From Mycolicibacter minnesotensis (GTDB taxonomy: Bacteria; Actinomycetota; Actinomycetes; Mycobacteriales; Mycobacteriaceae): 64,000 nucleotides of DNA. Of this stretch, positions 48,394 to 58,295 are shown piece by piece. Every line of letters starts with the position of its first letter. Position 1 is the first letter of the stretch. A model generated the notes under the pieces. It saw nothing but the letters and a program-made list of their open reading frames with translations. It did not search any database and was not told where the DNA came from. The DNA lies in contig NZ_AP022589.1 of NCBI RefSeq assembly GCF_010731755.1, positions 3,844,001-3,908,000 of the forward strand. The letters run 5' to 3'. The translations under genes and the position numbers were made by a program.

Positions 48394-50360
48394 CCCGCAC
48401 GGGACGGCCGCGCCGGGTCGGATGGGCGTTGGTCGGGGCGGCCGCAGTTGCAGCTGGGGCTGGGGCCGCTGGATTCGCCGCGCGCCGATTCGCAGGCCCT
48501 CGGAAACGCAAGCCGAGTGCATCGCCGCTGAGCCCGGAGTGGACCGCCGGGCCGGCCCGTTACGGCGTCGGGGTACGGCGCAACGTCGCCGTGGAGATGA
48601 GCGACGGTGTTGTGCTGCGCGCCGACGTGCATTACCCCACGGTCGCCGAGACCGGTGCGCCCGCCGACGGGCCGTTTCCCGTGCTGTTGGCGCTGACGCC
48701 CTACGGCAAACTGGCGCCGCCCCCGGCCGCGCAGATCGGCGGCGGTCCGACCCCGCGGCTGATCAAGCGCGGCTACATCGAGGTGATGGTCGATGTTCGC
48801 GGTACCGGGGCATCCGGTGGTTCCTTCGCGATGTTGAGCGCCGACCAAGCCCGAGACGGCGCCGAGTTGGTCACCTGGGCGTCGACGCTGCCGAATTCCA
48901 ATGGCCGCGTAGGCATGTTCGGAATCTCCTATCTGGCGATCAACCAATTGTTCACCGCCGCGGCGGTGGGCCCCGATTCGCCGCTGAAGGCCGTCTTTCC
49001 GGTCATGGCCGCCAACGACTTCTACCGCGACGTCGCAACCATGGGCGGCGTTCTGCACCTGCCTGCCGTCCGCGGCTACGGTGCGATCTACTCGCTGCTG
49101 AACCTGATCAACCCGGCGTTGGAGTTCGTCACCCCCGGCGGACATGCCCGCCCCCGGGCGGGAGGACTCGCCGCGGTTCGCCAGCGTGGCAAAGACCAGC
49201 GCAGCTACTTCGGACCGTTGACCGCAGAAGCCCGCGGCGGCGGCGACGCCGCCTATGACGGTTCGGTGTGGGAGACCATGCGGCCCGACCGGGTGCTGTC
49301 GCAGATCGCCGCCAATAAGGTGGCCGTCTTTCTGGTCGGTGGCTGGCACGACGCCTTCCAGCGGGGAGCGCCGCTGAACTACGCGGCGTTGCAGAATGCC
49401 GCGACCGGCCGACCCGCGAGCGACCCGATGCAACCGGGGCAACCCCTGACGGACCGGATCAGGCTCCTGATGGGCCCCTGGTATCACGTCTCGGACTTCG
49501 GTGGTCTGCGTATGCAGGATCTGCAGATGCGCTGGTTCGACTACTGGCTGAAAGACGATGAGACCGCGGCCATCTCCGGCCCACCGCTTGCGTTCCAGCC
49601 GATCGGCGACCACCGTTGGTACCACACCCGCGAGTACCCGATCCCCGAAGCGACGCCGACCCGGCTGTACTTGGCACCGTCAGGGCTGTTGAGCGCCGAC
49701 CCCCCCGCCAGGCCGAGCCTGGCAGCCTTGCCCTACCGCTCGCGCGGCCCGGTATCCGGGCGCAGCCTGGAGCAGTGGTCATTGGGGCTGAACAGCTACG
49801 CGACCACGGCTGCCGGCGGCCGCACCCGACACGACCAGGACAACCGTCGGGCGCAACGCGGTGCGTTGACCTACACCACCGAGGCGTTCGACTCACCGAC
49901 CATGCTCGCCGGCCCGATCACGCTGCACGTGCACGCGACGGCCGACACCACCGAGACATTGTGGGTCGCTCACCTGGACGACGTGACACCGGACGGGGTC
50001 AACCGCCCGCTGACCATGGGGGCACTGCTCGGTTCGCACCGCGAGCTGGACCCCGACCGCACCTGGTATCTGCCGGACGGCACCGTGCTGCGCCCGCATC
50101 ACATCAGCACTCGAGCCGCGGTGCGCCCGGTGGAGCCCGGCGAGCTGACCCGCTACGACATCGAGATCTTCCCCACCGCGGCACTGATGGCGCCGGGGCA
50201 CCGTCTGCGACTGACGTTGACCACCTACGACTTCCCGCACTTGGTGCCGAACGCGTCGGCACGGGAGGCATTGGCGGGAGGTCTCTACCACGTCAACCAG
50301 GGTGGACCCACCCCGTCGTTCCTGTTGGTGCCGTTGGCTGACCCGGACAGCCTGAACTGA
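48390..50360 (+). CDS. CocE/NonD-family (X-Pro dipeptidyl-peptidase S15) hydrolase
   Basis: The TTG at 48390 overlaps the previous stop (TTGA) and yields a basic N-terminus plus hydrophobic signal-like segment ALVGAAAVAAGAGAAGFAAR; no ATG or GTG is in frame nearby. The 656-residue enzyme has the catalytic serine in GRVGMFGISYLAINQLF, aspartate in FLVGGWHDAFQRG and histidine in MGPWYHVSDFGG, then a C-terminal jelly-roll domain (HVHATADTTETLWVAHL). Family members cleave cocaine-type esters or X-Pro dipeptides. It resembles Rv1835c, which in M. tuberculosis lies elsewhere, and is probably exported. Confidence 0.88.
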   Translation: MTRTGRPRRVGWALVGAAAVAAGAGAAGFAARRFAGPRKRKPSASPLSPEWTAGPARYGVGVRRNVAVEMSDGVVLRADVHYPTVAETGAPADGPFPVLLALTPYGKLAPPPAAQIGGGPTPRLIKRGYIEVMVDVRGTGASGGSFAMLSADQARDGAELVTWASTLPNSNGRVGMFGISYLAINQLFTAAAVGPDSPLKAVFPVMAANDFYRDVATMGGVLHLPAVRGYGAIYSLLNLINPALEFVTPGGHARPRAGGLAAVRQRGKDQRSYFGPLTAEARGGGDAAYDGSVWETMRPDRVLSQIAANKVAVFLVGGWHDAFQRGAPLNYAALQNAATGRPASDPMQPGQPLTDRIRLLMGPWYHVSDFGGLRMQDLQMRWFDYWLKDDETAAISGPPLAFQPIGDHRWYHTREYPIPEATPTRLYLAPSGLLSADPPARPSLAALPYRSRGPVSGRSLEQWSLGLNSYATTAAGGRTRHDQDNRRAQRGALTYTTEAFDSPTMLAGPITLHVHATADTTETLWVAHLDDVTPDGVNRPLTMGALLGSHRELDPDRTWYLPDGTVLRPHHISTRAAVRPVEPGELTRYDIEIFPTAALMAPGHRLRLTLTTYDFPHLVPNASAREALAGGLYHVNQGGPTPSFLLVPLADPDSLN

Positions 50361-50364
50361 TCGA

Positions 50365-50823
50365 CTAGGCCTGTTCTGCGACGTCGCGGATTCGTTCCAG
50401 GGTTCGGCGCATATCCCGAATATTGTTGCGCTGCCGCAAGAATCCGCCGAATAACCAGTAATACACCTTGGTCAGGAACGATTCGGTCAGCCGGAAAGAT
50501 TCGGTGACGTCCGTACCGTCTGCGGTGGGTGTGAGCGCGTAGCGCCAGTGGTTCACCGCACGATCACCGGCCAGCACCTCAAAACCGAACACTCGATTCG
50601 GCTCGCATTCGGTGACCCGACAGGTGGTCCAGTACACCGGCCCGATTCCGTTGCGCCGGACATGCCCACGAAACCGAGCGCCCACCGCTGGACCGTCGGC
50701 TCCATCGAGCCATTCGGCCTCGAAGGTCTCCGGCGAGAATTTCCCGATGTTGCGGACGTCGGCCACCAGATCCCAGATCCGCTCGGCCGGAGCCGCCATA
50801 TGGACTGTCGCAGAACCCTGCAT
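50365..50823 (-). CDS. SRPBCC/polyketide cyclase-like protein
   Basis: ATG at 50823 gives MQGSATVHMAAPAERIWDLV, the standard first strand and helix of SRPBCC proteins, 152 residues; the open frame starts 22 codons earlier. DVRNIGKFSPETFEAEWLDG and the closing helix LRQRNNIRDMRRTLERIRDV fit the START-like fold with a ligand cavity. No enzymatic motif is visible, so the ligand is unknown. It converges with the CocE gene and is separated from fbpB by the terminator at 50880. Confidence 0.82.
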   Translation of the reverse strand: MQGSATVHMAAPAERIWDLVADVRNIGKFSPETFEAEWLDGADGPAVGARFRGHVRRNGIGPVYWTTCRVTECEPNRVFGFEVLAGDRAVNHWRYALTPTADGTDVTESFRLTESFLTKVYYWLFGGFLRQRNNIRDMRRTLERIRDVAEQA

Positions 50824-50879
50824 GCCGGCAATCCAATCACGTTCGCGACAGCAGGGTAACCCCCTCGTGGCAAAAGTGA

Positions 50880-50909
50880 CTGGCCCCACCCGGAAGGGGA
50901 TGGGGCCAG
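50880..50909 (-). terminator. Strong hairpin terminator after fbpB
   Basis: CTGGCCCCA at 50880-50888 and TGGGGCCAG at 50901-50909 form a perfect 9-base stem with a 12-base loop. On the minus strand it is followed by TCACTTTTGCC. It lies 31 bases after the fbpB stop, the expected place for termination of this highly expressed gene. Confidence 0.75.
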
Positions 50910-50940
50910 CTACTAGAACCGAACTGCTCGGGTCAGGCGA

Positions 50941-52269
<1,329 letters not shown>

Positions 52270-53388
52270 TTGGACACCGTACTAGGGCTCGCGATCACAC
52301 CGTCGACCATCGGCTGGGTGATCGCCGATTCCGGGGGTCCCGGCTGCCCGACAATTGACGGTGAAGAAGTGCGTGTCGCCGACGGACCCGCCGGACCCGC
52401 CGGATCCGACGCGACCGCGTTGGCGGAGCAGGCCGGCGCGGTTGCCGCCCAGGTATGCAGCATGCTGGCCACTCGTGGCGAGCGACTGCATGGGGTTGCT
52501 GTGACCTGGAGCGATGATGCCGCAGTCGGCGTGGCTCTGCTGTTGGAGACGCTGGCAGATGCCGGCGTCGAGCACGTGGTTCCGGTCCGCTACAGCCAGG
52601 CTGCCGAAGCGTTGGCCGCCGGCATCGGCTCACGAGGATCGCGGCCCGCGGTCTGCATCGTCGAGACCGACGTGGCCACCCTGGTGATGCCCGACCCGGC
52701 CGGGGGCGCCAGTACTTTCGTCACCACCTGCCCGATCAGCGGTATCGACGATGTGGTCGGCTGGCTTGGTGACGCCGTGCGCGCGGGAGATCGTCGACCA
52801 GACGCGGTGATGGTGGCCGGGTCGGTTCGCGGCATGGACCGGCTCGGGCGCCGTTTGGAGTCCACGCTGTCGATGCCGGTCTTTGTTCAGGGCGGCGCAT
52901 TGCAGGCGCTGGCCCGTGGCGCGGCGCTGGCCCTGGCGCCGCATGCCGAATTGACCGCAGCGCCCAGTGATGCGCCTGCCGGGAGCTTGGGGGCGGGCGC
53001 CATCGGCCGACTTCGGGCCCGGCCGCTGTCCTACGTCGCGGCGCTCCTGGCGCTGGCGGGGGCAGTGGTGACCTTGGTGGCGTCGGTCGCCGCCGCGCTG
53101 AGCCTGCAACTGGGCCCGAGCAGGGATCTCCCGGATCCGCCGCCCCATCGCGCGACGGTGGCCCGCGTCGCCGTCCCAGCCGCGCCGTCGGCGGCCGCCC
53201 CAGCGCCGGCCCCGCCTCCGGCGGTCACGGCACCCCCGGCGGAGACGCCCGAGAACACACCCGACGAGTTCGGTTCGCTGTGGGATGCGCCGGAGGACGA
53301 CCCGGGGCTGGTTGCTCCCGCGCCGGCGGGAGTTTCATCCCAGCTGGAACGCATCCGGGACCACATCTTCGGCCAGCCCGGCCGCTGA
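52270..53388 (+). CDS. Mycobacterial DUF7159-type protein with one membrane helix and proline-rich tail
   Basis: TTG at 52270 starts LDTVLGLAITPSTIGWVIAD, like the MDTVLGLS beginning of this mycobacterial family; the earlier TTG at 52255 is an alternative. The 372-residue protein has an N-terminal globular part (about 1-230) reminiscent of the actin-like ATPase fold (VLGLAITPSTIGWV, then AVCIVETDVATLVMPD), one membrane helix (YVAALLALAGAVVTLVASVAAALSL, in part) near 260 and a Pro/Ala-rich extracytoplasmic tail. Function is unknown. It is divergent from fbpB. Confidence 0.72.
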   Translation: MDTVLGLAITPSTIGWVIADSGGPGCPTIDGEEVRVADGPAGPAGSDATALAEQAGAVAAQVCSMLATRGERLHGVAVTWSDDAAVGVALLLETLADAGVEHVVPVRYSQAAEALAAGIGSRGSRPAVCIVETDVATLVMPDPAGGASTFVTTCPISGIDDVVGWLGDAVRAGDRRPDAVMVAGSVRGMDRLGRRLESTLSMPVFVQGGALQALARGAALALAPHAELTAAPSDAPAGSLGAGAIGRLRARPLSYVAALLALAGAVVTLVASVAAALSLQLGPSRDLPDPPPHRATVARVAVPAAPSAAAPAPAPPPAVTAPPAETPENTPDEFGSLWDAPEDDPGLVAPAPAGVSSQLERIRDHIFGQPGR

Positions 53389-53389
53389 G

Positions 53390-53950
53390 TCAGGCCGGCT
53401 CCGGCACGTCGGCGGCGGTTCCGGCAAAGGACACCGTCACCTCGTCGGCGACCTGCATGGCCCCCATCAACATCGAATAGCGCCGCACACCGAAGTCGCT
53501 GTGGCGCACCTGGGTGTCGCCGCTCACCCGCCAAGAGCCGCCGTCCTCGGCCACCTCGACGGTGATGACGTGCTGTCGCGTGCGTCCGTGGATCTCCAGC
53601 TCGCCGGTCAGGCGATAACCGTGGTCGGTCGGCGCGATGTCGGTGGAGGTGAATCGGATCAGCGGATGCTTGGAGCTGTCGAGGCATTTGAGCGCATTGG
53701 CCCGGATCAGCGCCTTCTCGGGCGCCGTCAACGGGGTCATGCCGCCTTCGCCCTGCAACACCCGCAGCGAGTCCACCTCGACGGTCAGCTCCACGGCCGC
53801 GGGTTGCGTGCCGTTCCAGGTCACCGCCGCCGCCCAGCGGTCCATCACGATCGTGAGCCGATGGCCCATCTTCGATGCGCGCCCGGCCACGCCCGTTTTG
53901 ACCAGCAGTTGGCCGTGCGATGGGTCGAGCTGCGCCTGTGTCGCGGTCAT
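53390..53950 (-). CDS. YceI-family protein
   Basis: ATG at 53950 gives MTATQAQLDPSHGQLLVKTG, 186 residues. The YceI beta-barrel pattern is visible: GRASKMGHRLTIVMDRWAA, ELTVEVDSLRVLQGEGGM, SSKHPLIRFTSTDIAPTDHG and YRLTGELEIHGRTRQHVI. The family has an extended eight-stranded barrel that binds polyisoprenoid or other hydrophobic ligands. No signal peptide is present, so it is probably cytoplasmic. It ends one base after the stop of the converging DUF7159 gene. Confidence 0.88.
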   Translation of the reverse strand: MTATQAQLDPSHGQLLVKTGVAGRASKMGHRLTIVMDRWAAAVTWNGTQPAAVELTVEVDSLRVLQGEGGMTPLTAPEKALIRANALKCLDSSKHPLIRFTSTDIAPTDHGYRLTGELEIHGRTRQHVITVEVAEDGGSWRVSGDTQVRHSDFGVRRYSMLMGAMQVADEVTVSFAGTAADVPEPA

Positions 53951-54076
53951 CCGCGGCACTCTAGCGCTCTGCGTGGCGAGGGGTTTCGATGGATTCGCGA
54001 TGGCATGCCGCAGCCACCCGTTAGGCTCTGACGCGTCGCCGACGGGTGGCCTGGAACGACAGACTGAGGGCGAAGA

Positions 54077-54499
54077 ATGATTCGTGAACTAGCTGCAGCT
54101 GCTTTCATCGCGGGAGCCGCGGGTGCAGTAGCTATCAGCGCCGCACCGGACGCCGCTGCCTACCCAGGTGACGTGCCGGGCATGGTCGATGGCCAACGGC
54201 AGGGCGACGCCTGCTTCAGCTGGGAGCGCTTCATCTACGGGCACGGCCCCAACGGCCAGGCACTGGCCTGTCACTTCATCGCCAACCAATTCCCGGCCAA
54301 GGAAACGGGGTTCTGGCAGGTCTCCTACCCGCTCTACGGCGTTCAGGAAATCGGCTCGCCCTGCCCCAATCCGCAGTCGGCCGCGCAGTCAACCGACGGA
54401 CTGCCGTTGCTGTGCCTGGGGGCGCGCGGCTGGCAGCCCGGGATCTACACCGGTGGCATCGGCCCCTACTTCCCGCCGGGAATCGCCCAGGTGGGCTGA
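54077..54499 (+). CDS. Small secreted protein (Rv1891-like)
   Basis: The 140-residue protein has a Sec signal peptide (ELAAAAFIAGAAGAVAISAAPDAAA, in part) and a mature part with DACFSWERFIYGHGPNGQA, CHFIANQFP and GWQPGIYTGGIGPYFPPG. Four cysteines in the mature region may form two disulfides. It is a conserved mycobacterial exported protein of unknown role; M. tuberculosis Rv1891 is similar in size and location. Start ATG 54077 follows GAGGGCGAAG. Confidence 0.82.
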   Translation: MIRELAAAAFIAGAAGAVAISAAPDAAAYPGDVPGMVDGQRQGDACFSWERFIYGHGPNGQALACHFIANQFPAKETGFWQVSYPLYGVQEIGSPCPNPQSAAQSTDGLPLLCLGARGWQPGIYTGGIGPYFPPGIAQVG

Positions 54500-54605
54500 C
54501 CGACCCGGGTGACCGCGTCCGGCGCTTTCGCCGGCCAGCTCTCGCCCAGGCAGCTGCGCTAGTTTCGAGCGGACGACGGCCGCTCACGGTAAGGAGCAGC
54601 GCACC

Positions 54606-55625
54606 ATGCAACTGGGAATGATCGGTCTGGGCCGGATGGGCGCCAATCTGGTTCGCCGGCTGGTCGACGGCGGTCATGAGTGTGTGGTCTATGACCACGA
54701 CACCGCCGCGGTCACCGCACTTGCCGCCGAGCCCCGCACCACCGGGGTGTCCTCGCTGGCCGAGCTGGCGGCGCGGCTGTCCAGCCCGCGCGTGGTGTGG
54801 GTGATGGTGCCTGCCGGTGATATCACCACCGGGGTCATCGATGAGCTCGCCGGCGTCCTGGCGGCCGGAGACATCGTGATCGACGGCGGCAACTCTTACT
54901 ACCGGGACGACATCAAACACGCAAAGACCTTGACAGACAAGGGTATTCGCTTACTTGACTGCGGAACGAGCGGCGGTGTGTGGGGGCGTGAACGCGGATA
55001 CTGCCTGATGATCGGCGGAGATCGCGCCGCGTTCGACTACGCCGAGCCGATCTTTGCCACGGTGGCGCCGGGAGTGGACACGGCGTCGCGCACACCGGGC
55101 CGCGTGGGCGAGATCGCCCAGGCCGAGAACGGCTACCTGTACTGCGGCCCGACGGGGGCCGGGCACTTCGTCAAGATGGTTCACAACGGTATTGAGTACG
55201 GGATGATGGCCTCGATCGCGGAGGGGCTGAACATCTTGCACCACGCCGACATCGGCAAGCAGGACCAGCACGGTGACGCCGAAACCGCGCCCTTGGCTAA
55301 TCCCGAGTTCTATCGCTACGACATCGATGTCGCGCAGGTCGCCGAAGTCTGGCGGCGGGGCAGTGTGATCGGTTCCTGGCTGCTGGACCTGACCGCCAGC
55401 GCCTTGCACAAGTCGCCGGACTTGGACGAATTCGCCGGTCGGGTCTCCGATTCCGGTGAAGGGCGCTGGACCGTGATCGCCGCGATCGATGAGGGTGTGC
55501 CGGCGCCGGTGCTCACCACCGCACTTTATTCGCGGTTTGCCTCGCGCCAACTGTTCGAGTTCGGCGCCAAGGTGCTGTCGGCGATGCGCAAACAATTTGG
55601 CGGGCACGACGAGAAGCCCGGGTGA
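54606..55625 (+). CDS. gnd2: 6-phosphogluconate dehydrogenase, short YqeC/Gnd2 form
   Basis: The 339-residue protein starts with MQLGMIGLGRMGANLVRRLV and has the short-form motifs CGTSGGVWGRERGYCLMIGG, GPTGAGHFVKMVHNGIEYG and VPAPVLTTALYSRFASRQ. This is the decarboxylating 6PGDH lineage usually specific for NAD rather than NADP and lacking the long C-terminal domain of gnd1 at 20655. A role in pentose phosphate flux with F420 or NAD-linked partners is possible. It ends at a long hairpin terminator. Confidence 0.93.
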   Translation: MQLGMIGLGRMGANLVRRLVDGGHECVVYDHDTAAVTALAAEPRTTGVSSLAELAARLSSPRVVWVMVPAGDITTGVIDELAGVLAAGDIVIDGGNSYYRDDIKHAKTLTDKGIRLLDCGTSGGVWGRERGYCLMIGGDRAAFDYAEPIFATVAPGVDTASRTPGRVGEIAQAENGYLYCGPTGAGHFVKMVHNGIEYGMMASIAEGLNILHHADIGKQDQHGDAETAPLANPEFYRYDIDVAQVAEVWRRGSVIGSWLLDLTASALHKSPDLDEFAGRVSDSGEGRWTVIAAIDEGVPAPVLTTALYSRFASRQLFEFGAKVLSAMRKQFGGHDEKPG

Positions 55626-55656
55626 TCGCACCACTCGCGGTGCTCTGCAGACGGCA

Positions 55657-55696
55657 ACGGGTTCACCGCCGCGACTGATCGCGACGGTGAACCCGT
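55657..55696. terminator. Long bidirectional hairpin terminator between gnd2 and nitronate monooxygenase
   Basis: ACGGGTTCACCG and CGGTGAACCCGT are perfect 12-base arms; inside them CGCGA and TCGCG extend the stem by five more bases across one mismatch, leaving a CTGA tetraloop. It is 40 bases long and sits between two converging stops at 55625 and 55739, so it can terminate both. It is the strongest hairpin found in the window. Confidence 0.85.
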
Positions 55697-55738
55697 GGCA
55701 GCTGCTCTGGTTACCGCTGGGCTCCAGCGGTGGTCGAT

Positions 55739-56869
55739 CTAGACGCCCGAGGCCTCGTTGAGCGCTTCGAGGGTGCCGGTGGCCTCGAGGTACTCCTGAA
55801 CCCACCGCTCGATGACGGTCGCGGTCTTCTCCACCTTGGTGAACTGCCCGACGACCTGACCGACCGGGTTGAATGCGACATCCACGGTCTCGTTGGGGTA
55901 CTTGTTCGTGGCGCGCACGGCCATGCCGGAGACCATGTACTGCAGCGGCATGCCCAGGGGCTTGGGGTTCTCCGGCGCTTCCCACGCCTCGGTCCACTCA
56001 TTGCGCAGCATCCGGGCCGGCTTGCCGGTGAAGGAGCGGCTGCGGACAGTGTCGCGGCTGCCGGCCTTGATGTAGGCGGCGTGCTGGGCCTCGGTGTTCG
56101 AAGACTCCTCGACCATCAACCACTGCGAACCGGTCCACGCACCCTGCGCGCCCAGTGCCAGCGCCGCCGCGATCTGCTGACCGCTGCCGATGCCGCCTGC
56201 CGCCAGCACGGGAACCGGTGCCACTGCCTTGACGACCTCGGGCCACAGCACGATCGAGCCGACGTCGCCGCAGTGGCCGCCGGCCTCGCCGCCCTGGGCG
56301 ATGATGATGTCCACACCGGCCGCAGCGTGCTTCTGGGCTTGGCGGGCAGAGCCGCACAACGCGGCGACCTTACGGCCCGACTCGTGGATGTGGGCGATCA
56401 TGTCGGCCGGGGGAGTGCCCAGCGCGTTGGCGATCATCGTCACCTTCGGGTGCTGCAGCGCCACCTCGACCTGGGGGGTGGCGGTCGCCTCGGTCCAGCC
56501 GAGGAGTTGCAGGCTGTCCTCGTCGGCGTTCTCGACGGGCACACCGTGGTCGGCCAGCAGTTTCTTGCCGAAGTCGAGGTGCTGCTGCGGTACCAGCTTG
56601 CGCAGCGATTCGGCCAGGTCCTCGGCCGACTGGCCGGAGTCCATGCCTTCGTACTTGTTGGGGATGACGATGTCGACGCCATACGGGTGGTCGCCGATGT
56701 TCTCGTCGATCCACTTCAGCTCGATCTCGAGCTGCTCCGGCGTGAAGCCCACCGCGCCCAGCACCCCGAATCCACCGGCCTTACTCACCGCGACGACCAC
56801 GTCGCGACAGTGGGTAAAAGCGAAGATCGGGAACTCGATGCCGAGTTCGTCGCAGAGGGGAGTGTGCAT
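55739..56869 (-). CDS. Nitronate monooxygenase family protein (Rv1894c-like)
   Basis: The 376-residue FMN-dependent TIM-barrel protein begins MHTPLCDELGIEFPIFAF and has VAVSKAGGFGVLGAVGFTPE, QGGEAGGHCGDVGSIVL near 190 and PVLAAGGIGSGQQIAAALALG, the nitronate monooxygenase/2-nitropropane dioxygenase pattern. The barrel has a 2-His-like active site in GGEAGGHCGD. It detoxifies nitronates or acts on a related enoyl substrate. A KstR operator lies 35 bases before the start, linking it to sterol catabolism. Confidence 0.93.
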   Translation of the reverse strand: MHTPLCDELGIEFPIFAFTHCRDVVVAVSKAGGFGVLGAVGFTPEQLEIELKWIDENIGDHPYGVDIVIPNKYEGMDSGQSAEDLAESLRKLVPQQHLDFGKKLLADHGVPVENADEDSLQLLGWTEATATPQVEVALQHPKVTMIANALGTPPADMIAHIHESGRKVAALCGSARQAQKHAAAGVDIIIAQGGEAGGHCGDVGSIVLWPEVVKAVAPVPVLAAGGIGSGQQIAAALALGAQGAWTGSQWLMVEESSNTEAQHAAYIKAGSRDTVRSRSFTGKPARMLRNEWTEAWEAPENPKPLGMPLQYMVSGMAVRATNKYPNETVDVAFNPVGQVVGQFTKVEKTATVIERWVQEYLEATGTLEALNEASGV

Positions 56870-56903
56870 GACCTACTCCTTAAACGGGGCCGGTTGATTG
56901 AAG

Positions 56904-56917
56904 TGGAACGTGTTCTA
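56904..56917. promoter_or_regulatory. KstR operator upstream of the nitronate monooxygenase gene
   Basis: TGGAACGTGTTCTA fits the KstR consensus TNNAACNNGTTNNA at every fixed position. It is centred 41 bases before the start codon at 56869. KstR represses sterol-degradation genes in mycobacteria until cholesterol-derived CoA esters bind it. M. tuberculosis Rv1894c is, as I recall, listed in that regulon. Confidence 0.85.
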
Positions 56918-57014
56918 ATTAAGTACCAGACGCGGCGTCACGAGGCCAGTCAGGCCTAGGTGGGCTGGTAAAACCTAACACTACCGCCAATCGTGTCTTG
57001 GAGCATCGGGCAGC

Positions 57015-57806
57015 TCAGCGGGTGGAGACCGCGCGCAGCAGCGCCGCCCCGAAACCCGCGACGCTGCGCAAGGATCGGCCGCCGCCTGTGCCGGGGGCGG
57101 TGACCCGCAGCACCGGCCAGCCGTGGGCGGCGGCCAAGGCCGCCAGCCGCGGACGTGGATTGACCGGTCGAGGCCGGCCCACCAGGGACATCAACGCGGC
57201 GTCCTCGTCGCCGTCGGCGTAAAAGAAGCTGGCGGTGAGGTCGACGTCGTTTTCCGCGCAGAACCGCTGCACCGTGCTCGCCTTCTGGGGACCCCACACC
57301 ACGGGCTTGACGATGTCGCCGGTCAGGAGACCCGATGCGTCCAGTTCGAAGCGGTTGCACAGCACCTGCTCGATCCCCAGAAAGCGGGCGACCGGGGCGG
57401 CGTGGATGGTCAGTGCCGAGGAACTGAGCACCACGGTGTGACCACGCCGTTGATGGGCGCGCACGATCTCGTGCATGTGCGGATAGATCCGTCCGGTGAT
57501 GTGGTCGTCGAACAGGCGGGCGCCCACCTGTTCGAGTTCCCGGATGGACTCGCCGCGCAGGTATCCCGCGGCTCGAACCAGGAGTCGTTCGAACTGCATG
57601 CGTCCCAGTCGGTACCGCACGGCCGCCTCGACAACGCCGAGCACTTCGCCGGCACGGGCCTGACGCCGGCGGATCCGGTCACCGGCATGCGCGGTGGCCG
57701 TGAATCCCGCCACCAGCGTGCCGTCCAGGTCGAAGAAAGCGCCGACCCGGGGGCCCGGGTCGGCGTTGGCGACATCGGCGATCAGATCGCTCGGAACGGC
57801 AGCCAT
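57015..57806 (-). CDS. HAD-superfamily IB phosphatase/hydrolase
   Basis: ATG at 57806 gives MAAVPSDLIADVANADPG, 263 residues; the open frame runs 47 codons further up with no support. HAD motif I is FFDLDGTLVAGFTA (about 26), motif II serine in VVLSSSALTIHAAP (about 135), motif III lysine in the region KPVVWGPQKASTV and motif IV in FYADGDEDAALM. A small cap of helices lies between I and II, the subfamily IB pattern seen in phosphoserine phosphatase and the lysophospholipid acyltransferase-linked HADs. Substrate is unknown. Confidence 0.88.
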   Translation of the reverse strand: MAAVPSDLIADVANADPGPRVGAFFDLDGTLVAGFTATAHAGDRIRRRQARAGEVLGVVEAAVRYRLGRMQFERLLVRAAGYLRGESIRELEQVGARLFDDHITGRIYPHMHEIVRAHQRRGHTVVLSSSALTIHAAPVARFLGIEQVLCNRFELDASGLLTGDIVKPVVWGPQKASTVQRFCAENDVDLTASFFYADGDEDAALMSLVGRPRPVNPRPRLAALAAAHGWPVLRVTAPGTGGGRSLRSVAGFGAALLRAVSTR

Positions 57807-57900
57807 CGCCGTCGATGGTACGGCCGGCCCGGATAAGACGCAGTGATCACGCGCCGCGTGACACGGTGACGTGGTCGGCAGCTGATAGCGTGGTCGGACT

Positions 57901-58167
57901 ATGGATGGAAAGGTCGGCGCAGTGAGCACCGAGACCAGTGAGAACACCGCGACCGATGTGCGGGCAACCCTGTCGGAGACCGCGGAGCAGCACGGCTGGC
58001 GGCGTACCCAGCGCGAACGTGTCGATATCTACAGCCGTGGGATCTACCACGTCCACGCGATCTGGCGGGACAGCAGCACCCTCAATGGTGGAGCCCACTA
58101 TGAGGACTCGATTCTGCTGACCTACACCACCGAACTGCCCAAGACTCTGGGCTGGTTGGCGCGCTGA
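57901..58167 (+). CDS. Conserved small actinobacterial protein
   Basis: The 88-residue protein has an acidic N-terminus and a C-terminal segment HGWRRTQRERVDIYSRGIYH, then VHAIWRDSSTLNGGAHYED. The pattern of aromatic and charged residues looks like a real, conserved protein of mycobacteria, but I cannot name it. GTG at 57922 is an alternative start. It is divergent from the HAD gene with 94 bases between starts. Confidence 0.6.
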   Translation: MDGKVGAVSTETSENTATDVRATLSETAEQHGWRRTQRERVDIYSRGIYHVHAIWRDSSTLNGGAHYEDSILLTYTTELPKTLGWLAR

Positions 58168-58251
58168 GACCGGCTCGGTAACTGCTGCGGCTCCGGTTCG
58201 CAACGGTTGCATAAACGCCCCTCGTGTCACACAGGCATCAGTTTTCACACG

Positions 58252-58282
58252 GATAACTTCAGTCCCGACCTTGTTATCGGGA
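58252..58282 (+). other. Mutually exclusive hairpins in the leader of a secreted-protein gene
   Basis: GATAAC at 58252-58257 can pair with GTTATC at 58273-58278, or TCCCGA at 58263-58268 with TCGGGA at 58277-58282; the arms overlap, so only one stem can form at a time. They sit 14 bases before the ATG at 58296. The arrangement could control translation or termination; it may also be chance. Confidence 0.35.
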
Positions 58283-58295
58283 TTGGGGAGAAGCC

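Noticed and set aside
53376..53401. Hairpin AGCCCGGCC/GGCCGGCT at the converging ends of the DUF7159 and YceI genes
   Set aside because: The stem is imperfect and lies mostly inside coding sequence with no T run, so it was not called as a terminator.
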